A stretch of 64,000 nucleotides of DNA from an uncultured Muribaculaceae bacterium (GTDB taxonomy: Bacteria; Bacteroidota; Bacteroidia; Bacteroidales; Muribaculaceae): the NCBI GenBank assembly GCA_910584365.1, contig CAJUAF010000001.1, positions 295,711 through 359,710 on the forward strand, written 5' to 3'. Each line of letters opens with the position of its first letter. Within the stretch, counting starts at the first letter, position 1. Of this stretch, positions 1 through 8,912 are shown one piece after another. Made by a program: the position numbers and the translations under genes. The notes below the pieces were generated by a model. The model was given only the letters and a program-made list of their open reading frames with translations, was not told the DNA's origin and made no database searches.

Positions 1-2
1 CC

Positions 3-302
3 AAAGGCAGGAATTGCAATGCCTCAGGCTTTTATAGCTCCAACGGGTTTACAGTCCTGAAAGGAAGCATCATAGCCAAAACAATGGTCCCGTCTTTCAA
101 CTGGAAAGCGAAACGGGAAAAGATGCTCCAGGAATATACCGCCGATGAAAACGGCCAACTGGTACTGACATCGGACAAAACCTTCTCCACCCCCAGCACG
201 GCCGCTGATTTCTGCATCGGCAGCAGCAACAACGGCTGGTTGACCTGGAAAGATGAAAACGGTCAAACGCTCCATGCGGTCTACCGAAAACAATTAGAGT
301 AA
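3..302 (+). CDS. C-terminal part of a DUF4357 protein (5' end outside window)
   Basis: The reading frame is open from the left edge to the TAA at 300-302, so only the last 99 codons are visible. The residues match the DUF4357 pattern: a 'GFTVLKGSIIA' strand near the start, then 'STPSTAADFCIGSSNNGWLTW' and 'DENGQTL' before the end. DUF4357 is usually found at the C-terminus of GIY-YIG nuclease-family or restriction-associated proteins. The N-terminal domain that would decide the function lies outside the window, so the nuclease link is inference. An ATG at 84 is internal and cuts the domain, so it is unlikely to be the start. Confidence 0.7.
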   Translation, partial: KGRNCNASGFYSSNGFTVLKGSIIAKTMVPSFNWKAKREKMLQEYTADENGQLVLTSDKTFSTPSTAADFCIGSSNNGWLTWKDENGQTLHAVYRKQLE

Positions 303-326
303 TAGCAAACGTATCCCCTGCAATCA

Positions 327-779
327 ATGGACAGCACTGGAGGCTTCAGGTATAACTCCCGATGGGACGGATCGACATGGTTCATCATTGGACTTGTCGC
401 GGCCAGCGGCGTCATCCCATGCTTTATGGATGACGGAATCTGGCCCGTTGTCATCTGTTTGGCGATGCTGATATTCGTCCTGGTCTCTTTTCTGAGCATT
501 TATTACCGGATTGATGGCGACAACCTGGTTGTCTACACATTCTTTCGTCCGACGGCATACCCTATCGGGAAAATCAAAGACATCCGGCAAACCGACAGTG
601 TCCTGTCGGCCCCGGCAACATCGCTTACCCGGCGCCTGGCAATAACTTTCACCGACCGGAACATTTTGAAAAGCACTATGCCGCTCATCATATCCCCTGT
701 ACGTCAGGAAGAATTTATCTGCCGGCTGCAGGCCGTCAATCCCGAAATTCACACTCCAACGTCCGGAACCTCTCTCTGA
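327..779 (+). CDS. PH-domain (bPH_5-type) membrane protein
   Basis: This 150-aa protein has two hydrophobic segments at about residues 18-32 and 38-57. They are followed by a small soluble domain starting 'YYRIDGDNLVVYTFF' and containing 'PIGKIKDIRQT', then 'SPVRQEEFICRLQAVNP' near the end. This is the arrangement of the short bacterial PH domain (bPH_5, formerly DUF1200), whose role is unknown. It starts 24 bp after the DUF4357 gene and may be co-transcribed with it. An inverted repeat, TGGGCA-N12-TGCCCA near 794-818, follows the stop but has no T-run. Confidence 0.7.
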   Translation: MDSTGGFRYNSRWDGSTWFIIGLVAASGVIPCFMDDGIWPVVICLAMLIFVLVSFLSIYYRIDGDNLVVYTFFRPTAYPIGKIKDIRQTDSVLSAPATSLTRRLAITFTDRNILKSTMPLIISPVRQEEFICRLQAVNPEIHTPTSGTSL

Positions 780-842
780 GAAAAATACCCCGGATGGGCA
801 AAATATACAATCTGCCCATATCTGAGATTGAAAATAAATCCT

Positions 843-850
843 TACATTTG
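843..850 (+). promoter_or_regulatory. Probable -7 box upstream of the lipoprotein gene
   Basis: TACATTTG matches the Bacteroidetes -7 consensus TAnnTTTG. No good -33 TTTG is found 19-21 bp upstream, so the assignment is tentative. Confidence 0.4.
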
Positions 851-963
851 CAACTGAACAACGGATTTCAATCCATCGGAATCCGCAGGATTTGGTTCCG
901 GATGCAAGAACGCAGTTAATGTCAAGGACCGACTTCCATCAACAACCCCTTCAGAACTTCTTT

Positions 964-1428
964 ATGAGCAACAATAAATCTCTGGCGATATTCCTGATAA
1001 TACTGGGGCTTATCATCGCAGGCTGCACCACCTCCAGGACCACAATCTCCCGCTCCGCGGATATTTCCCGATACCGCTACGCCTCCCTGACCGATGTCAT
1101 GAGCTATAACGGACCGGCCGGGATGATGGACGCCGAAATAAAGATTTACGATGCCATCGACAACAGCCGCCTCCGTATGGTCGGCGACCAGGCTATTAAC
1201 GAACTCTCCTATGAACAGAAACAACAGCTGCTTCTGGCACGCTTCGCCGTCACCCGGAACCAGGAGGAAACCATCGTGACCGTCAACTTCGTCGACTACC
1301 TCTCCGGGCGTCCCATCGCCTCATGCCGCGGAGCCTCCGCCCTCGGCATCGACTCCCGGATAGACTTCAACACAGCGCTGAAAAAAGTCGCGGCTCAGAT
1401 TGAAAAGACATTTCCTCCCGAACCCTGA
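964..1428 (+). CDS. Small putative lipoprotein of unknown function
   Basis: From the ATG at 964 the product is 154 aa, starting MSNNKSLAIFLIILGLIIAGC. That is a lipoprotein signal peptide with the lipobox IAGC, the Cys being residue 21. Starts further upstream (TTG 892, ATG 919) would put a polar extension before the signal, so 964 is preferred. The mature part is soluble and has no motif I recognise; it includes 'RFAVTRNQEETIVTVNFVDY', which looks like a beta-rich fold. It lies 29 bp upstream of the helicase gene and may be transcribed with it. The function is unknown. Confidence 0.65.
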   Translation: MSNNKSLAIFLIILGLIIAGCTTSRTTISRSADISRYRYASLTDVMSYNGPAGMMDAEIKIYDAIDNSRLRMVGDQAINELSYEQKQQLLLARFAVTRNQEETIVTVNFVDYLSGRPIASCRGASALGIDSRIDFNTALKKVAAQIEKTFPPEP

Positions 1429-1457
1429 CGCCCCCTTCAAACCATCCTGCATCTGTC

Positions 1458-4205
1458 ATGGATCTGACAAAGCACATCGTCATCATCAACGGTATCAACA
1501 AGACATGCCAGGTCGAAACCATCCGGTTTCAGGACTATCGGTACACCATCAAATTCCATAATTCCGACAAAACATATTTTTACAGCTGGGACAAAGTCAC
1601 CTGGCTGACGAATCCCATTGACCTGGACCTCTCCGGCACCCATGTATTCATCCACGGTTCCCGACAGCGCGATGTACAGAGCATACGTCTCTTCGCCGGA
1701 AGCGCGGAAAAATACTATACCGTTATTTCCGACAACGGTTTCATCCGGCAATACGCCTCCCATGAAATCGACATCCGTGTGTCATGTCTTACTTCCGACA
1801 CGCTGAATCTGCTTGACTATTTTAAACAATGTGCCGCTGTCAACACTCTCGGCATAGCCGATAACGACGCACGGGACACACAGGGGTTCCTCTCCGGGAT
1901 TTATTCCCGGATCGATTTCATCGACGGCACCACAGCCGCCGCCACCTATCTGAACCCCTCAAAAGGTATCCGTACCCATTCCATCGGCTCCGTCATCTTT
2001 CCTTTCGGATGCAACGCCAGTCAGGAACGGGCGGTAAAAACGGCCCTGTCCAACCAGCTCAGTGTAATCCAGGGACCTCCTGGAACCGGTAAGACCCAGA
2101 CAATCCTGAATATTATCGCCAACCTGCTGGTTTCCGGGAAGTCCGTCCTGGTCGTCTCCAGCAACAACTCCGCCACAGAGAATGTCGCCGAAAAACTCGC
2201 CAGGAACGGTTTCGGCTTTTTAGTGGCGCCCCTAGGCAACTCCGACAACCGGAAAGCCTTTATCGCAAGTCAGCCTCCGCTGAATCCCGATCTACCGTCC
2301 TGGGACCGCTCCCGAGCCGAAATATCCACCCTTTCCCGGGAAGTCGGTGAGCAGACCCGCTCCATCGAAGCCGTTTTCGACATGAGGGAACAACTTGCCG
2401 CCTTCCGCCAGGAACTCGCGGAAGTCCAGACCGAGCAGCTTCATTTCCAAAAAGAACACTCCCTGGACTCCTCCGGGCCGACAACGCCCGTAAAATCCGG
2501 CGCTATCCTCCGGACACTTAGCCGCCTGAACGATTTCGCCCTGCTTTCCGGTTACGACGACACCGGATTCTGGCACCGCGTGAAAACATCCGCGCGCCGA
2601 CTGGAATTGCTCGCCCGGCTGCGCTATCAGCTGCGTATCCCGGCCACCCTCATCCCCGAGGCGATGCCCGAACTGCTGACACGCCTGGAATCCATGTTCT
2701 ACACCTACCGAATCGCAGAACTTGAATCCGGCATCGCCTCCCTTGAAACCGCCCTTGCCGGCATCGACGCCAAGGCGCTCATGGACTCTCTGACCGAGAA
2801 GTCGATGACTATCCTCAAAGCCTCGCTCTCCGACCGCTTCAACCGCCCGCGGACAGCCGTCGGCTCCATAAAGGAACTTTACGATAACGGACCGGCCATC
2901 CTCCGGGACTACCCCGTAGTCCTGAGTACCACATTTTCCTCCAGATCCTGCTTTGACAGCGACACCATCTTCGACTACGTCATCATGGATGAAGCCTCGC
3001 AGGTTTCCGTAGAGACCGGCCTGCTGTCGCTCACCTGCGCCCGCAACGCCGTAATCGTAGGGGACACCATGCAGCTCTCCAATGTGGTCGCAGATGAAGA
3101 CCGCGCCAGGCTGAAAGAAATCGCTGACACCGCAGGGGTCCCCTCTGCCTATGACGCCTCCCGGCATAACTTCCTTGAATCCATCCTCGCAGCTCTCCCG
3201 TCCGTACCCCAGACATTGCTGCGTGAACACTATCGATGCCACCCCGATATCATCAATTTCTGTAACCAGAAATTCTATGGCGGCCGACTCCTTATAATGA
3301 CACGCCGCGCCGAGGAAGAATCCCCGCTGATGGTCATCACCACCAGCGAAGGCCATCACTCCCGCGGCCATTACAACCAGCGGGAAATCGATACCGTAAA
3401 ACTCGAATTGCTCCCGTTACTGGGCAATCTCTCCGACACAGGCGTCATCACCCCCTATAAAGACCAGGCCCAGGCCTTCCGCGACCAGCTGCCGGGTATC
3501 GAGGCCGCTACGGTCCATAAATATCAGGGACGGGAAAAAGGCACCATCATAATGAGCGTCACCGACGATGTGATCACTGAATTCTCCGACAAGCCCGATC
3601 TGCTTAATGTCGCCGTTTCAAGAGCCAAAGACCGATTCTGCCTCGTTGTCTCCGGAAATCCCCAGACATTGAAAGGCAACATCCATGACCTTGTCGAATA
3701 CATAAGATACCAGCGCGGCATCATACTGCGGAGCAAACTCCATTCCATCTACGACTATCTGTTCTCACATATCAACGACCACCGCAACCGACTGCAACAG
3801 CAGACCTCGGGAGCCGTATCGCAACACACTTCCGAGAATCTGACTTTCGGATTAATCGAGAAGATCCGCCGCACTGTCCCGGCTCTGTCCCACATCAAGA
3901 CTCTCTGTCATTATCCCCTGCGCAATCTTCTCGGAGACACGTCCGATCTGACCGCCGCGGAAATCAGTTACGCTCACCATCCGCTGACCCACGTCGATTT
4001 CCTGATTATCAACCGCGTCAGCAAAGAACCGTTGCTGGCAATCGAGACCGACGGATACAATTTCCATAACGAAACCTCCCCACAGTTCAGACGTGACCGC
4101 ATGAAAGACCATATCCTGGAATCCGCAGGGCTTCCGCTCCTGCGCCTTTCTACGGTCGGCCACAGTGAGGAGGAGCGCATCCTGGACGCACTCCTCGGCA
4201 ACTGA
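1458..4205 (+). CDS. SF1 (DNA2/NAM7-type) helicase with C-terminal PD-(D/E)XK-like domain
   Basis: This is a 915-aa AAA-type superfamily 1 helicase. Walker A is GPPGTGKT at residues 206-213, followed by the motif Ia-like 'VVSSNNSATENVAEKL'. Walker B is DEAS at 511-514, and motif VI is VSRAKDR from 720. A long, partly coiled insertion (about 285-480) separates motifs Ia and II. The last 80 residues contain VDF at 846-848 and IETDG at 862-866, then 'RRDRMKDHILESAGLPLLR'. This is the DUF2726/DUF559-like restriction-endonuclease fold, with likely metal ligands D847 and E863. Helicase-nuclease proteins of this type occur in DNA repair and phage defence; which applies here cannot be told from sequence. 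The first 200 residues match nothing I recognise. Confidence 0.85.
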   Translation: MDLTKHIVIINGINKTCQVETIRFQDYRYTIKFHNSDKTYFYSWDKVTWLTNPIDLDLSGTHVFIHGSRQRDVQSIRLFAGSAEKYYTVISDNGFIRQYASHEIDIRVSCLTSDTLNLLDYFKQCAAVNTLGIADNDARDTQGFLSGIYSRIDFIDGTTAAATYLNPSKGIRTHSIGSVIFPFGCNASQERAVKTALSNQLSVIQGPPGTGKTQTILNIIANLLVSGKSVLVVSSNNSATENVAEKLARNGFGFLVAPLGNSDNRKAFIASQPPLNPDLPSWDRSRAEISTLSREVGEQTRSIEAVFDMREQLAAFRQELAEVQTEQLHFQKEHSLDSSGPTTPVKSGAILRTLSRLNDFALLSGYDDTGFWHRVKTSARRLELLARLRYQLRIPATLIPEAMPELLTRLESMFYTYRIAELESGIASLETALAGIDAKALMDSLTEKSMTILKASLSDRFNRPRTAVGSIKELYDNGPAILRDYPVVLSTTFSSRSCFDSDTIFDYVIMDEASQVSVETGLLSLTCARNAVIVGDTMQLSNVVADEDRARLKEIADTAGVPSAYDASRHNFLESILAALPSVPQTLLREHYRCHPDIINFCNQKFYGGRLLIMTRRAEEESPLMVITTSEGHHSRGHYNQREIDTVKLELLPLLGNLSDTGVITPYKDQAQAFRDQLPGIEAATVHKYQGREKGTIIMSVTDDVITEFSDKPDLLNVAVSRAKDRFCLVVSGNPQTLKGNIHDLVEYIRYQRGIILRSKLHSIYDYLFSHINDHRNRLQQQTSGAVSQHTSENLTFGLIEKIRRTVPALSHIKTLCHYPLRNLLGDTSDLTAAEISYAHHPLTHVDFLIINRVSKEPLLAIETDGYNFHNETSPQFRRDRMKDHILESAGLPLLRLSTVGHSEEERILDALLGN

Positions 4206-4240
4206 ACAGACAGGAGGATTACGGACCGCGGGGCAGTTTT

Positions 4241-4993
4241 TTACAGGAGGGCCACCAGAGAGGCGACGACGATGACGGCCAGGGTGGCGGCGAAAGCGGC
4301 GATCATCATGTCGGAAGCGGTCAGGAAGAGACCGGACGTACCGGAGGAATGAAAGCGGATGAAAGGCCTGAGATTCAGTCCCGGCAATGTCAGGATCGGC
4401 GACTCCAGGCGCTGATGGCGTTCCCGCCGGGAGGCAGCGGTCTCGAACCGCGAGGCCACGATGTAACAGAAGACACTGAAAGTCATCCCGATTATGGCGC
4501 CGACAAGGAGGTCACCCGGATAGTGTACCCCCAGGTACAGACGCGAGTAGGAGTTGAGACAGGCCCACCCGAGGATAAACAGCGCGAAGCCGCGTCGCCT
4601 GACGAACATTATCAGGAACGCCGCCAGCGCGAAAGAATTGGCCGAATGACATGACGGGAAGCCGTAGGAACCGCCCCGGTAGTCATCCACTATATAGGTG
4701 AATTCCGAAATTGCGTTGTCGAGATTGGAAGGACGAAGGCGCTCCACCGCCGGACGTATGAGGGAGGCACAGGTCTGGTCGGTAAGGAAAATAGCCAGGG
4801 CAATGGCTCCAGTATAGACAAGCGCGTTTTTCCAGTTGCATCCCCTGAAGAGAATCCAGAGGACCATGGCGTACATCGGAATCCAGATGAAACGCCCGGT
4901 GAACATGGTCATGAAGCTGTCAAAGAACGGATTGTGATGGCCGTTGATTGCCAGGAAGACAGAAGTATCGAGGTTGTTGAGAAATTCAATCAT
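4241..4993 (-). CDS. PAP2-family membrane phosphatase
   Basis: This 250-aa multi-pass protein carries the three phosphatase motifs of the type 2 phosphatidic acid phosphatase family: 'RPAVERLRP' (motif C1, with Arg in place of the usual Lys), 'PSCHSANSF' (C2) and 'SRLYLGVHYPGD' (C3). Members hydrolyse lipid phosphates such as undecaprenyl diphosphate or phosphatidylglycerophosphate at the membrane. The substrate cannot be assigned here. A final hydrophobic helix (about 225-250) follows a basic linker. It lies 83 bp downstream of the LtaS-like gene on the same strand and is probably in one operon with it, which hints at lipid-linked envelope chemistry. Confidence 0.88.
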   Translation of the reverse strand: MIEFLNNLDTSVFLAINGHHNPFFDSFMTMFTGRFIWIPMYAMVLWILFRGCNWKNALVYTGAIALAIFLTDQTCASLIRPAVERLRPSNLDNAISEFTYIVDDYRGGSYGFPSCHSANSFALAAFLIMFVRRRGFALFILGWACLNSYSRLYLGVHYPGDLLVGAIIGMTFSVFCYIVASRFETAASRRERHQRLESPILTLPGLNLRPFIRFHSSGTSGLFLTASDMMIAAFAATLAVIVVASLVALL

Positions 4994-5076
4994 TTTTCAA
5001 GGAGGGAGTTGTGCCGCCGGGGGCCGGAGAGAAATGTTTACTTAATAACGCAGACTGGGACCGATTATTGTTCCTC

Positions 5077-6906
5077 TCAGAGCGCTCCGAGCGTCGAATA
5101 CAGGTCGCGCAGGAACGCTTTCGCCGGAAGAGCGTCCGCCGGAGCGTCAGCCTCGGGGTTATACAGCAGCGTGTCGGAAGGAGTGACGATCCCGACCAGT
5201 GACGGCTCGGTGAAAATCGCCACCTGCGCCGCCCTGGGAGAAAACATATCCCGGGAATAACGGAACTGGCCGTGCGCCACCCCCAGCATCCCCAGCAGCG
5301 TCGCCGCCAGGTCGGTCTGGCTTCCGAGGCGGTCGATTCTCACCCCTCTGCGGGCCAGCGCGCCCCCCGTCAGCACAAGCGGGATATGATGGCGCCCGGT
5401 AGCCTCGGCGACCTCCTCGGGCCAGCACCCGTAATGGTCCGGCAGAATCACCACCAGCGTTTTGTTCCACGACGGGAGCGTCCTCAGGGAATCCACAAAC
5501 GCCGTCAGACAGGAATCCGTATATGCAAACGCGTTGACACGCGGATTACCGGCAAAGCGCTCCGAAGTGTACGGCACCTCGAACGGTTCGTGGGAGCTGG
5601 AAGTCTGCACCACAGTCAGACGCGGCACTCCCCGCCTCCTTCCCGTGGCCGCCTCCCGGATATCGGTCAGCGCCCGGTCGAACACCAGGCCGTCATGGGC
5701 ACCCCACTTCGACGTGCGGTCCGCCAACGGGAAATCCTTGTCGGAAACCACCGGATTGAACCCGGCGGAAATCAGATAAGCCTGCATATTGGTGAAATTG
5801 GCGTCCCCTCCGTAATAATATGCGGCGTCATATCCCTGGCGGCGCAAAGCTCCCGGAAGCGTCGGCAACTTCTCGAATTTCTCCACATACTTCAGCAGAC
5901 TGGTCGTCGGAGGCGCCGGAAATGCGCTCAGGATAGCGGCCAGCGCCCGGTCAGTCCGGAACGACGATGCATAGAAATTAGTGAACAGCACCCCCTCGCG
6001 GGCCAGCGAATCCAGGCCGACAGCAACCGGAGCGCCCCCCAGGGAGGGGAGCAGATGGGCCGAGAAACTTTCCAGAATCACCATCACTATGTCGGGCCTC
6101 TGAGTCGAAAGAAGCTCCGGAGCCGCCACCGAATCCGTCACCCCCTGAGGAAGGAACAGCAGTCCGTCAAGAATCTCGGCGGCCGCCTCGTCAGGCATGA
6201 AATCATACTGGGAGGAGAAATTGCCCTGATGCGTAGCCGAATACAGCAGACTGAACGCCGGATTTATGGCCGCATGATTAAGTTTCTGATTCTCCGAAAA
6301 ATAGGCCCGGCTCAGGTTCATGGTCGAGACCGTCACGCTCCCCCTTATCGGTATAAAAAGGAGCGCCGTCACCCCCAGCATCAGTGCCGGGGCGCCCCGG
6401 CGCCATTTCCCTGACCGGGGCGTCACATCGAGGTGGGCCGCCGTCAGGCGGTAAATCAGCCACATACCGCAGCATATCGCCCCCATGCCAAGGACTCCCG
6501 CAAGCCAGTGCCACCACTGCAGACTGGCCATCGCCGCTCCGGGCGACGTAGTGATATAGAACAGCGGAGTCATGTCGAGCCGGAAGCCCCATGAACCGTA
6601 AAGCCCCATGTCAAGGCAGCAGATAATTCCCACAAGAAACGCCGACACCCCCATATAGACGTTCAGCGCCACCTGCGGCCAGCGCCGCCGCGTCAGCAAC
6701 TGCGCCATAATCAGCAGCCCGGGCACTACCGTCAGATAACCGGCCACGCAGAAATCCATCGCCACTCCGTGGCGCAACACCTCCACCCATTGCCAGGGAG
6801 TAGCGTCGTGCCGCAGATACACAAGCATGAAGACCGGCTTCAGCAGCATGAAGACCGCCACGTAAAGCACGTATATCCACAGAAATTTCAGGAGCGCTTT
6901 TTTCAT
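5077..6906 (-). CDS. LTA synthase-family sulfatase-fold transferase
   Basis: This 609-aa protein has about five N-terminal membrane helices (residues 8-195) and then a large extracytoplasmic alkaline-phosphatase/sulfatase domain. The domain begins 'PDIVMVILESFSAH', with the likely metal ligand E279. The probable nucleophile Thr318 sits in 'SSFRTDRALAAI', and a metal-binding 'ILPDHYG' follows near residue 490. This is the architecture of LtaS and phosphoglycerol transferases. In Gram-negative Bacteroidales such enzymes are thought to modify membrane glycans or lipids with phosphoglycerol or phosphoethanolamine; the exact group is unknown. The start was chosen at the ATG giving a basic MKKALLKFLW leader. 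Confidence 0.85.
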   Translation of the reverse strand: MKKALLKFLWIYVLYVAVFMLLKPVFMLVYLRHDATPWQWVEVLRHGVAMDFCVAGYLTVVPGLLIMAQLLTRRRWPQVALNVYMGVSAFLVGIICCLDMGLYGSWGFRLDMTPLFYITTSPGAAMASLQWWHWLAGVLGMGAICCGMWLIYRLTAAHLDVTPRSGKWRRGAPALMLGVTALLFIPIRGSVTVSTMNLSRAYFSENQKLNHAAINPAFSLLYSATHQGNFSSQYDFMPDEAAAEILDGLLFLPQGVTDSVAAPELLSTQRPDIVMVILESFSAHLLPSLGGAPVAVGLDSLAREGVLFTNFYASSFRTDRALAAILSAFPAPPTTSLLKYVEKFEKLPTLPGALRRQGYDAAYYYGGDANFTNMQAYLISAGFNPVVSDKDFPLADRTSKWGAHDGLVFDRALTDIREAATGRRRGVPRLTVVQTSSSHEPFEVPYTSERFAGNPRVNAFAYTDSCLTAFVDSLRTLPSWNKTLVVILPDHYGCWPEEVAEATGRHHIPLVLTGGALARRGVRIDRLGSQTDLAATLLGMLGVAHGQFRYSRDMFSPRAAQVAIFTEPSLVGIVTPSDTLLYNPEADAPADALPAKAFLRDLYSTLGAL

Positions 6907-7090
6907 CCGTAAAAAAAATCAGGAATTCAATCCGCTGGAAGGCACCGCATTATCAGGCGACGGCCAAAAAAATCAATTTTCCCGTTAAACCTTTTATCCC
7001 TCCGGACGTCTTAAAGACATAGAGATAATTAATAAAGCAATAGATATAGCGCGGAAGCGCAATCCTTTTTTAGCTTCAAAAAACAGATTG

Positions 7091-7122
7091 ACCGCCGGAC
7101 TCTGCCGAGAGAGCCCGGCGGT
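7091..7122 (-). terminator. Intrinsic terminator of prfB
   Basis: ACCGCCGG (7091-7098) pairs perfectly with CCGGCGGT (7115-7122), and an inner CTCT/AGAG pairing extends the stem. On the minus strand it is followed within 6 nt by a run of six T. It lies 20 bp after the prfB stop. Confidence 0.75.
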
Positions 7123-7142
7123 TGCTTTTCCGTGTCTTCCCG

Positions 7143-8258
7143 TCAGGCTTCGTTGCCGGAGAATTCCATCAGGTAAGCCTTGATGAATCCGTCGAGGTCC
7201 CCGTCCATCACCCCGTTGACATCCGAGGTCTGGAAATTCGTGCGGTGGTCCTTGACGCGGCGGTCATCGAAGACATAGCTGCGGATCTGCGAACCCCATT
7301 CGATTTTCATCTTGCCGGCCTCTACCTTGGCCTGTTCCTCCATGCGGTGGGCAAGCTCCTTCTCGTAAAGAATCGAGCGCAGATGGCGCAGGGCGTTCTC
7401 GCGGTTCTTGGGCTGGTCGCGGGTCTCGGTGTTCTCGATGAGGATTTCCTCCTTCTCGCCGGTGTAGGGGTCGGTGTACTGGTAGCGCAGACGCACTCCC
7501 GATTCCACTTTGTTCACATTCTGGCCTCCGGCGCCTCCTGAACGGAAAGTGTCCCATGACATCAGGGCCGGCTCTACCTTCACCTCAATGGCGTCGTCGA
7601 CAAGCGGGGTGACGAATACCGAAGCAAACGAAGTCATGCGTTTCCCCTGGGCGTTGTAGGGGGAGACGCGGACCAGGCGGTGAACGCCGTTCTCGCTCTT
7701 GAGATAACCGTAGGCGAAATCCCCCTCCACGTTTATCGTGCAGGACTTGATTCCCGCCTCGTCCCCCTCCAGGAGGTTGGCGATGGAAGTCTTGTAGCCG
7801 TGTTTCTCGCAATAACGCAGATACATACGCATAAGCATCGAAGCCCAGTCCTGACTTTCGGTACCCCCCGCGCCCGAGTTGATTTTCAGCACCACTCCCA
7901 TGTGGTCCTCCTCGCGGCGGAGCATATTGCGGAGTTCCAGCGCCTCGATTTTCCCGATGGCGTCGGCATACATGGCGTCAAGCTCCTCTTCCGTAACCAG
8001 TTCCTCCTTGATGAAATCCCATCCGTTCTGGAGTTCCTCCACGGCGGTCTCCACCTCGGCATAACCGTTGACCCAGGCCTGGAGGTCCTTGATTTTCTTC
8101 ATCTGTGCCTGTGCCTCTTTGGGATGCTCCCAGAAATCGGGCACATGGGTGCGGAGTTCCTCCTCCTCGATCTGTATCTTCTTGTTGTCAACATCGAGGT
8201 ACCTCTTGAGCGCGTCCTTGCGCTCGACGGCCTCTTTCAGTTGTTCCTGCGTTATCAT
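7143..8258 (-). CDS. prfB: Peptide chain release factor 2
   Basis: RF2 recognises UGA and UAA stop codons and triggers peptide release on the ribosome. The 371-aa product carries the universal GGQ motif at residues 244-246 ('SGGAGGQNVNK'). It also has the RF2-type domain 'GVHRLVRVSPYNAQGKR', with SPY where E. coli has SPF, and the C-terminal 'GWGSQIRSYVFDDRRVKDHR'-like block. The insert 'DPYTGEKEEILIENTETRD' is typical of Bacteroidetes. The whole gene is one continuous frame. The position where most bacterial prfB genes carry the CTTTGA programmed frameshift reads TAC CTC GAT, so no frameshift is needed. It is a single gene with its own promoter and terminator. Confidence 0.96.
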   Translation of the reverse strand: MITQEQLKEAVERKDALKRYLDVDNKKIQIEEEELRTHVPDFWEHPKEAQAQMKKIKDLQAWVNGYAEVETAVEELQNGWDFIKEELVTEEELDAMYADAIGKIEALELRNMLRREEDHMGVVLKINSGAGGTESQDWASMLMRMYLRYCEKHGYKTSIANLLEGDEAGIKSCTINVEGDFAYGYLKSENGVHRLVRVSPYNAQGKRMTSFASVFVTPLVDDAIEVKVEPALMSWDTFRSGGAGGQNVNKVESGVRLRYQYTDPYTGEKEEILIENTETRDQPKNRENALRHLRSILYEKELAHRMEEQAKVEAGKMKIEWGSQIRSYVFDDRRVKDHRTNFQTSDVNGVMDGDLDGFIKAYLMEFSGNEA

Positions 8259-8298
8259 AATAAGTAAATACGGGGATGTCTGTTTATGTTTCAGACTG

Positions 8299-8329
8299 CA
8301 AAGTTACTGTTTTTCCCCCGAATTTCCAA
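8299..8329 (-). promoter_or_regulatory. prfB promoter
   Basis: On the minus strand, TTG (8329-8327) is separated by 20 bp from TAACTTTG (8306-8299), matching the Bacteroidetes -33/-7 consensus. It lies 41 bp upstream of the prfB ATG. Confidence 0.75.
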
Positions 8330-8349
8330 TTATCAGGCCATTACATCTC

Positions 8350-8889
8350 CTACATCATCGAGCGGTAGTCGCGCATGATGCGCAGATAGACAATCAGCCC
8401 CGCCGGCAGCCCTATGACCAGGCCCGTCAGGATGCCGTAAAGCATATAACGGTCGATTTCCAGGGCCGACATACACATCAGCCCGATAATGATCCCCGCC
8501 AGCGGTATCATCACAATCTGGAACTGATGATGGCGCCGGCGGTAAAAACGGGCTTTCCGGGCCACTTCCTCCACGCCGTCGCAATTCAGATCAATCCCCT
8601 TGATCCCCTTCCAGAGATACCAGTCCATCGCCGCCGCCACTATATAGAATCCCAGGAAAGAGAAAAACACCCACAGCGGAAACACCTTCAGCAGCGGAAA
8701 CAGACAGCATATCCCAGCAGCGGGCACCATCGTGGCCATCCTCCGGTAACGGCCTATAAGTCGCTCCCTGGCGCCGGTGATGCGTCCGGAAGTGATGCGG
8801 TCTATCTCCTCCGCCGGAAGACGGGGGGAACGCAGGGGAGATGCGGAGTCGAGTTTCCGCCAGTTATCTTTGAGTTCGTCGGGTGTCAT
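8350..8889 (-). CDS. Membrane protein encoded downstream of the ECF sigma factor
   Basis: This 179-aa protein has a polar, basic N-terminus (residues 1-50) and about four hydrophobic helices (52-70, 72-90, 122-140, 148-168). Nothing in it matches a family I can name with confidence. It starts 23 bp after the sigma-factor stop and is surely co-transcribed with it. That position is where anti-sigma factors or membrane regulators normally sit, so a regulatory role is plausible. It has no recognisable zinc-type anti-sigma motif (HxxxCxxC). Confidence 0.65.
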   Translation of the reverse strand: MTPDELKDNWRKLDSASPLRSPRLPAEEIDRITSGRITGARERLIGRYRRMATMVPAAGICCLFPLLKVFPLWVFFSFLGFYIVAAAMDWYLWKGIKGIDLNCDGVEEVARKARFYRRRHHQFQIVMIPLAGIIIGLMCMSALEIDRYMLYGILTGLVIGLPAGLIVYLRIMRDYRSMM

Positions 8890-8912
8890 GTCTCTTATGG
8901 ATTATCGTTAGG

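Noticed and set aside
8150..8258. Missing N-terminal exon or frameshift in prfB
   Set aside because: The frame from 8258 already contains the full N-terminal domain of RF2 in one piece.
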